A stretch of DNA of 46,527 bases from an uncultured Actinomycetes bacterium (GTDB taxonomy: Bacteria; Actinomycetota; Actinomycetes; Nanopelagicales; Nanopelagicaceae). The position numbers and the translations under genes were made by a program. The notes beneath the pieces are model-generated. The model searched no databases. It saw nothing but the letters and a program-made list of their open reading frames with translations, and was not told the DNA's origin. The stretch spans positions 1-46,527 of the forward strand of contig CAITAV010000071.1 in NCBI GenBank assembly GCA_903890345.1, given 5' to 3'. Positions within the stretch are counted from its first letter, which is position 1, and each line of letters starts with the position of its first letter. Below, piece after piece: positions 41,597 through 46,527 of the stretch.

Positions 41597-43179
41597 CAGC
41601 ACGTGAACGTATTGCAGGCAATGTCGCTAACTACGTAGATGAGCGAACAGGTGCTGCGGCGTGGATGAAGAAAAACCTCAATAAGGTTTTCCCTGATCAC
41701 TGGTCATTCTTGCTTGGTGAAATTGCGCTGTATTCATTTATTATTTTGTTGCTTTCTGGAACGTTCTTAACTTTCTGGTTTGATCCTTCCCAACGTGAAG
41801 TTGTTTACGAAGGTGCATATCAACCTCTCTCTGGCTTAAAGATGTCAGCGGCCTACGCATCAACACTGCACATTTCATTTGAAGTTCGCGGCGGATTACT
41901 TATGCGCCAGATTCACCACTGGGCTGCACTTTTCTTTATGGTCGCAATCGTTGTGCACTTACTTCGTGTCTATTTCACTGGCGCCTTTCGCAAGCCACGA
42001 GAATTTAACTGGATCATCGGTGTTGGACTTCTAACTCTTGGAATTGTTGAAGGATTCCTCGGATACTCACTTCCAGATGACCTGCTATCAGGTACTGGAA
42101 TTCGAATAGCAGAGGCAATTATTCAAGCCGTTCCTGTTGTTGGTACGTACATAGCCTTCTTTGCCTTCGGTGGAGCATTCCCGGGAGAAGCATTTATTCC
42201 GCGAATATTTACCGTTCACGTTCTATTGCTTCCAGGTATTTTCTTAGCGCTAATCACAGTGCACTTAATGTTGGTTTGGTACCAGAAGCACACTCAATAC
42301 CCAGGTCCTGGTCGCACAGAAAAAAATGTTGTTGGCTATCCACTATTTCCTGTCTACATGGCTAAAGCTGGTGGCTTCTTTTTCATCGTCTTTGGTGTAA
42401 CAACATTTATCGCAGCTGTTGCATCCATTAACCCGATTTGGTTATACGGTCCATATACACCTGGTCAGATTTCAGCCGGTTCTCAACCCGATTGGTACAT
42501 GGGATGGCTAGATGGATTAGTTCGTATGGCCCCTCCACTTGAAACGCACGCATTTGGTCACACTATTTCCTGGAACATCCTCATTCCAGGGCTTATCGTT
42601 CCTGGCATCATGTTTACTGGTTTGGCGCTCTATCCGTTTATCGAAAGTTGGATCACTGGCGACAAACGTGAGCATCACTTACTTGATCGTCCACGAAACG
42701 TTCCAAATCGCACCGCGACAGGTGCAATGGCACTTACCTTCACATTAGTTGCTCTGATCAATGGCGGAAACGACATCATCGCTCAACAATTCCATTTAAG
42801 CATCAACCAAATCATGTGGTTTAGCCGTATCGGAATCATTGTTTTGCCACCTATTGCATTTGTTATCACCAAACGCATATGTATTTCTCTACAACGCGCC
42901 GACCGCGAACTAGTGCTGCACGGTAAAGAGACTGGTCGCTTGGTCAGACTTGCGCACGGAGAGTTCATTGAAGTTCACGAAGAAATTTCGCCTGAGAAGA
43001 AGTGGCTCCTTACCTCTCATGAGCAAAGTGGTCCTTTGGAATTACCAGAAATTGATAAGGCTGGTGTCCGCCGCACGGATGCGATTCGTAACAAGATTCG
43101 TTCACGTATGAGCGTTGCTAACGCTGAAGTAGCTCCAAAGGTTTCGGCCCAAGATCTCAAAGAGATCGAGCATCACTAA
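41593..43179 (+). CDS. qcrB: Cytochrome b subunit QcrB
   Basis: QcrB binds the two b haems and the quinol sites. The start is the ATG at 41593 (MTARERIAG), overlapping the qcrA stop as ATGA. The 528-residue protein has haem histidines in RQIHHWAALFFMVAIVVHLL and HVLLLPGIFLALITVHLML, PDWYMGW at the Qo site (the actinobacterial form of PEWY), and an extended hydrophilic C-terminus of about 130 residues. It ends sharing the stop site with the convergent UbiA gene. Confidence 0.96.
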   Translation: MTARERIAGNVANYVDERTGAAAWMKKNLNKVFPDHWSFLLGEIALYSFIILLLSGTFLTFWFDPSQREVVYEGAYQPLSGLKMSAAYASTLHISFEVRGGLLMRQIHHWAALFFMVAIVVHLLRVYFTGAFRKPREFNWIIGVGLLTLGIVEGFLGYSLPDDLLSGTGIRIAEAIIQAVPVVGTYIAFFAFGGAFPGEAFIPRIFTVHVLLLPGIFLALITVHLMLVWYQKHTQYPGPGRTEKNVVGYPLFPVYMAKAGGFFFIVFGVTTFIAAVASINPIWLYGPYTPGQISAGSQPDWYMGWLDGLVRMAPPLETHAFGHTISWNILIPGLIVPGIMFTGLALYPFIESWITGDKREHHLLDRPRNVPNRTATGAMALTFTLVALINGGNDIIAQQFHLSINQIMWFSRIGIIVLPPIAFVITKRICISLQRADRELVLHGKETGRLVRLAHGEFIEVHEEISPEKKWLLTSHEQSGPLELPEIDKAGVRRTDAIRNKIRSRMSVANAEVAPKVSAQDLKEIEHH

Positions 43180-43817
43180 AAAATAATTAGTGCCGCGATA
43201 GCTATCAACGCTCCAGCTATCGCGATTGATCCAGATTTACCTACTCTTTGCGGTAACCCTCTAATTTCACTTTCACGATCTTGATCCATGTCTTTAATAA
43301 CATTTATAAAGTGTGCTGCGCACCCAAGGATCGCTCCCCCAAGCCACATCCATACCGGTGGAGTGATTGATTTAGATATTGCAATACATGAAGGCAGGGC
43401 AGCAAAAGCAATCGCAAAAGGAAGTGGTGAGAGCACATTGAATTTAAAATAAAAGTTATAGGCAACGCCAAAACCAATTCCAAGCCAGTACAGAAGCCCA
43501 CCTTTAATGCCTAATGGCCCCAAGATATTTACTACAAATGAAAATGGCACCATAAAAGTTAACCACTTACGTAAATACTCTTTTGAAATCAATCCAGAGA
43601 CAAGTGGCTTATTGCTTCGCCCATGGCGTTGATCATCTGCAAAGTCATAGAGATCATTGCTCCAGCCAACAACTAATTGGCCTGTAAATACGGTAAAGGC
43701 AATCACATATGCGGGGCCTTCCCACCAATAGTGCACGCCGAATACAAAAGCGATGCTGGTGACAATTAATGTAGGTAGGAAATGAGCGGCTTGTAAAAGA
43801 CCGCGAATTCTTTTCAT
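43176..43817 (-). CDS. Short UbiA-family prenyltransferase
   Basis: The 213-residue membrane protein has the UbiA motif N54-D-L-Y-D58-x2-D61-x-R-x-G-R-S-N-K-P and the second aspartate motif INVIKDMDQDRE (171-182), with about seven transmembrane segments. It is shorter than the 280-300 residues and nine helices of full UbiA enzymes; the last helices appear missing. The substrate is unknown. It sits between qcrB and ctaF, so a quinone or haem-related role is tempting, but the motif is unlike CtaB (haem O synthase). Confidence 0.8.
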   Translation of the reverse strand: MKRIRGLLQAAHFLPTLIVTSIAFVFGVHYWWEGPAYVIAFTVFTGQLVVGWSNDLYDFADDQRHGRSNKPLVSGLISKEYLRKWLTFMVPFSFVVNILGPLGIKGGLLYWLGIGFGVAYNFYFKFNVLSPLPFAIAFAALPSCIAISKSITPPVWMWLGGAILGCAAHFINVIKDMDQDRESEIRGLPQRVGKSGSIAIAGALIAIAALIIF

Positions 43818-43841
43818 GATCGACTGCTTAGGCGATTAAAA

Positions 43842-44246
43842 CTAGTGATTTGAGGAGGTTAAAGGCTTCTCGTACTCAGTTACCCAACCGATTACGCAGA
43901 TAACCAATGCGCTAATTGCGATAAGCGTGAACCACCAACCGATGATTAGTCCCAGACCTGTTGCAACAGCCGACATGCCAGTTGGAAGTGGCCACCATGA
44001 GTGAGGGCTAAAGAATCCTAGTTCTCCCGCACCATCTGCAATTTCGGCATCAGTATTATCTTCTGGAAGTATCTTTCCAATTCGTTTTTGAGTAAACCAA
44101 ATATAGAAACCAACCATGCCAGCTAAGCACCCTGAAAGTAGCAAGCCTGTAATGCCAAGTGCCTCGCCATTTACTTGCCAATACACGATGGTGATGATGA
44201 AGTAAAAAATTGATAGACCAACAAAGAGCATCCAATTAGTTTTCAT
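43842..44246 (-). CDS. ctaF: Cytochrome c oxidase subunit IV, actinobacterial type
   Basis: The 134-residue membrane protein has four hydrophobic segments (about 5-22, 33-52, 90-105 and 105-125), the first half like CtaF of Corynebacterium/Mycobacterium (MKTNWMLFVGLSIFYFI, then GFYIWFTQKRIG). It is a small subunit found only in actinobacterial aa3 oxidases. The start lies five bases after the ctaD stop, so it is part of ctaC-ctaD-ctaF. Confidence 0.92.
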   Translation of the reverse strand: MKTNWMLFVGLSIFYFIITIVYWQVNGEALGITGLLLSGCLAGMVGFYIWFTQKRIGKILPEDNTDAEIADGAGELGFFSPHSWWPLPTGMSAVATGLGLIIGWWFTLIAISALVICVIGWVTEYEKPLTSSNH

Positions 44247-44251
44247 GAAAC

Positions 44252-45910
44252 TTAGTGCCCTTCAGTTTTGATGTGTGGATGGTGCAGATCAAATGCTGGT
44301 CGCTCACTTGAAATGCGAGGCATTGAAGTGAAGTTATGGCGCGGTGGTGGACACGATGTTGCCCATTCAAGGGATGATCCGTAACCCCAAGGATCATCGA
44401 CGCCCACAAGCGGACTCTTGCGTGTGATCCAGACGTTAATAAAGAACGGAATCATCGAAAGTGCCAACAGGAATGAACCAATAGTTGAAACAGTGTTCAT
44501 AAATGTAAAGCCATCAGTTGGTAAGTAATCCGCATAACGTCGTGGGAAACCCTTAATACCTAGCCAGTGCTGAATTAAGAATGTTAAGTGGAAGCCAAAG
44601 AAAAGTGTCCAGAAGTGAATCTTTCCTAGGCGCTCATTAAGCATGCGCCCCGTCATCTTTGGCCACCAGAAATAGAAACCAGCGAACATCGCAAAGACCA
44701 CTGTTCCAAAGAGTACGTAGTGGAAGTGCGCAACCACGAAGTAAGACGCTGAAACAGCGAAATCAAGTGGCGGTGAAGCCAAGATAATTCCTGTTAAGCC
44801 ACCGAATAAGAATGTTACGAGGAATCCCATTACCCAGAGCATTGGAGTTTCAAATGTTACGTGACCTCGCCACATTGTTCCGATCCAGTTAAAGAACTTA
44901 ACGCCAGTTGGAACGCCGATAAGAAATGTCATGAATGAGAAGAATGGGAGTAATACCTGTCCACTTGCGAACATATGGTGAGCCCAGACAGATACCGATA
45001 ACGCCGCGATTGCGATCGTTGCAGCAATTAAGCCTTTGTAACCAAAGATTGGCTTTCGGCTAAATACAGGCAAAATTTCTGTCGCAATTCCAAAGAATGG
45101 AAGTGCCAAGATATAAACCTCCGGGTGGCCAAAGAACCAGAAAAGATGTTGCCACAGCATTGCGCCGCCATTGGCCGGATCAAATAGATGTGTTCCGTAC
45201 AAACGATCGGATTCAAGTCCTAAGAATGCAACAGCCAAAGGTGGAAATGCCAGTAATACCAAGATAGAAGTAAGCAAAACGTTCCAGGAGAAAATCGACA
45301 TGCGAAACATCGTCATACCAGGAGCGCGCATTGTAAAAATTGTTGTTATGAAGTTAACAGCTCCCAGAATTGTTCCGATACCACCAACTGCGAGACCAAC
45401 AATCCATAGATCTGCGCCAATTCCTGGTGAGTACACAGAATTAGAAAGTGGTGCATATGCAGTCCAACCAAAAGAAGCCGCACCGCCAGGAGTTAAGAAT
45501 CCAGCAAAGACCATAATTCCAGAGAAAAGATAGAGCCAGTAGGAAAGCATGTTTAAGCGAGGAAACGCCACATCTGCGGCTCCAATTTGCAACGGCATGA
45601 TTACATTTGCAAACCCAACAAAGAGTGGTGTTGCAAATAGCAACAACATAATTGTTCCGTGCATTGTAAATATTTGGTTGTACTGCTCATTACTTAAAAA
45701 TTGTAATCCTGGACGAGCTAATTCAGAACGAAGTAGTAGAGCTAAGAATCCACCGATGAGAAACCACGCAAAAGTAGTAATCAGATACATATAACCAATG
45801 CGCTTGTGATCAGTCGTCGTAACCCACTTAACGAATGCATGTCCTTTACGGGTTGGCTTTAAGCCTTCCGTCGGTAACTTCAGCGCTGGACGCTCTGCAT
45901 AAGTTGTCAT
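44252..45910 (-). CDS. ctaD: Cytochrome c oxidase subunit I
   Basis: CtaD has haem a and the haem a3-CuB site where O2 is reduced. The 552-residue protein has 12 membrane segments, haem ligand His in FTMHGTIMLLLF, WFFGHPEVYILALP with the CuB His and cross-linked Tyr, VWAHHMFASG, and the haem a/a3 pair in FVVAHFHYVLFG. The ATG overlaps the ctaC stop by four bases. The C-terminus is a short hydrophilic tail ending HLHHPHIKTEGH-like. Confidence 0.97.
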   Translation of the reverse strand: MTTYAERPALKLPTEGLKPTRKGHAFVKWVTTTDHKRIGYMYLITTFAWFLIGGFLALLLRSELARPGLQFLSNEQYNQIFTMHGTIMLLLFATPLFVGFANVIMPLQIGAADVAFPRLNMLSYWLYLFSGIMVFAGFLTPGGAASFGWTAYAPLSNSVYSPGIGADLWIVGLAVGGIGTILGAVNFITTIFTMRAPGMTMFRMSIFSWNVLLTSILVLLAFPPLAVAFLGLESDRLYGTHLFDPANGGAMLWQHLFWFFGHPEVYILALPFFGIATEILPVFSRKPIFGYKGLIAATIAIAALSVSVWAHHMFASGQVLLPFFSFMTFLIGVPTGVKFFNWIGTMWRGHVTFETPMLWVMGFLVTFLFGGLTGIILASPPLDFAVSASYFVVAHFHYVLFGTVVFAMFAGFYFWWPKMTGRMLNERLGKIHFWTLFFGFHLTFLIQHWLGIKGFPRRYADYLPTDGFTFMNTVSTIGSFLLALSMIPFFINVWITRKSPLVGVDDPWGYGSSLEWATSCPPPRHNFTSMPRISSERPAFDLHHPHIKTEGH

Positions 45911-46527
45911 GCTGTGCTCGCCTTCAGAGTCTCTAGATAACTCTCGTATTCCGATGGGGTTACAACTTTTACGCTAAAAATCATCTGTGTGTGATTGCGG
46001 CCGCACAAAATATTGCAACGACCTGGATAAGTACCCAACTTATTGGCGGTGAATTCAAGCTTGTTCGTTACCCCAGGAAGATTTTGCATTTGGATCATGA
46101 AAGCTGGAATCCAGAAACCATGCACAACATCATTGGACGTAATTGTGAATCGAACTTTTTCACCTTGTGGCAGATACAGAGTCGGTGGTTGTGCAGGTGT
46201 GCCAGTTACTACAGCGTCAGGTCCAGCTTCGGAATACCCGAATTGCCAAGACCATTGAATACCTTCAACCGAAATCTCGTGAGCAGGTCCCGTAGTTTTA
46301 GCAGTAATCACATTTTGCGCTTGCAATGTGTACACAAAAAGCACCGCAACAATAATAAATGGAATTACAGTGTAAAGAATTTCAACGGGAACGTTGTACT
46401 GAGTTTGCTTTGGAAATTCTGGTGAGTCTTTTTTGAGGCGATGAAAAATCGCAGGCCACACAATTAAAATGAAAGTGATTACTCCGACTACGCCAGCTGC
46501 AATCCATGCACCTTGCCACAGAGATAA
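45907..46527 (-). CDS. ctaC: Cytochrome c oxidase subunit II, N-terminus beyond the window
   Basis: CtaC accepts electrons at the CuA centre. The frame stays open to the window edge (LSLWQGAWIAAGVVGVITF), so the true start and signal peptide are missing. Visible parts are two transmembrane segments, the KQTQYNVPVEILYTVIPF stretch, the SVEGIQWSWQFGY aromatic region, and the CuA site GRCNILCGRNHTQM with its two Cys, a His and a Met. It is first in ctaC-ctaD-ctaF, overlapping ctaD. Confidence 0.96.
   Translation of the reverse strand, partial: LSLWQGAWIAAGVVGVITFILIVWPAIFHRLKKDSPEFPKQTQYNVPVEILYTVIPFIIVAVLFVYTLQAQNVITAKTTGPAHEISVEGIQWSWQFGYSEAGPDAVVTGTPAQPPTLYLPQGEKVRFTITSNDVVHGFWIPAFMIQMQNLPGVTNKLEFTANKLGTYPGRCNILCGRNHTQMIFSVKVVTPSEYESYLETLKASTA

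Noticed and set aside
1..46527. CRISPR arrays, insertion sequences, rRNA, prophage genes
   Set aside because: No regularly spaced repeats, transposase, integrase or phage-like proteins were found on either strand.

Overview
The window looks like a chromosomal housekeeping stretch from a low-GC, streamlined member of the Actinobacteria. The gene sets are actinobacterial: nusB-bldD-pyrR, a bcc-type respiratory branch with a two-haem QcrC plus CtaC/D/E/F, phosphatidylinositol-mannoside synthesis genes beside thrS, trpD next to ctaE, and the relA-secDF-ruvBAC-yebC-pdxTS block. The AT-leaning base composition, gaps of only tens of bases and frequent stop-to-stop overlaps suggest a freshwater acI/Nanopelagicales-like organism, but the species cannot be fixed from the sequence alone.

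Layout. 1-700: the start of pyrR with a PyrR-binding leader, divergent from a BldD-family regulator. 660-7700 (minus): nusB, efp, then the shikimate genes aroQ-aroB-aroK-aroC and aroE, with a short prepilin peptidase between aroC and aroE, then mltG and ruvX. 7700-14520 (minus): alaS, a DUF948 membrane protein, aspS, hisS and a metallo-beta-lactamase-fold hydrolase. 14718-16025 (plus): a DUF349 protein. 16022-25310 (minus): relA, secF, secD, ruvB, ruvA, ruvC, yebC, pdxT, pdxS. 25340-29531 (minus): a DUF3048 lipoprotein, a LemA-like protein and the PIM cluster (pimA, an acyltransferase, pgsA). 29555-30139 (plus): a degenerate EF-G-like protein. 30129-34415 (minus): HIT hydrolase, thrS, pabC, pabB. 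34488-35203 (plus): tRNA-Gly, tRNA-Cys, a mannose-6-phosphate-isomerase cupin and tRNA-Val. 35213-37485: a small accessory-looking pocket (PaiB-like flavoprotein, SMR transporter, DUF4287/DUF1801 protein, alpha/beta hydrolase). 37508-39010 (minus): trpD and an atypical receiver protein. 39152-43179 (plus): ctaE-qcrC-qcrA-qcrB. 43176-46527 (minus): a UbiA-family prenyltransferase, ctaF, ctaD and ctaC, which runs off the window.

How the genes work together. aroQ/B/K/C/E supply chorismate, which pabB/pabC (folate) and trpD (tryptophan) draw on. pgsA, the acyltransferase and pimA build PIM lipids, and the cupin probably helps supply the GDP-mannose route. ctaE-qcrCAB and ctaCDF encode the bc1-aa3 supercomplex.

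No mobile element, CRISPR array, rRNA, prophage or obvious new multi-gene system was found. No gene-free stretch exceeds 300 bases. The points most worth a second look are the altered c-di-GMP motif in the BldD homologue, the degenerate EF-G-like protein sharing a tiny bidirectional promoter with pgsA, the repeated TANNNT-N6-8-start-codon (leaderless) layout, a CRP-type palindrome ahead of ctaE, the missing yajC, and two paired inverted-repeat regions.
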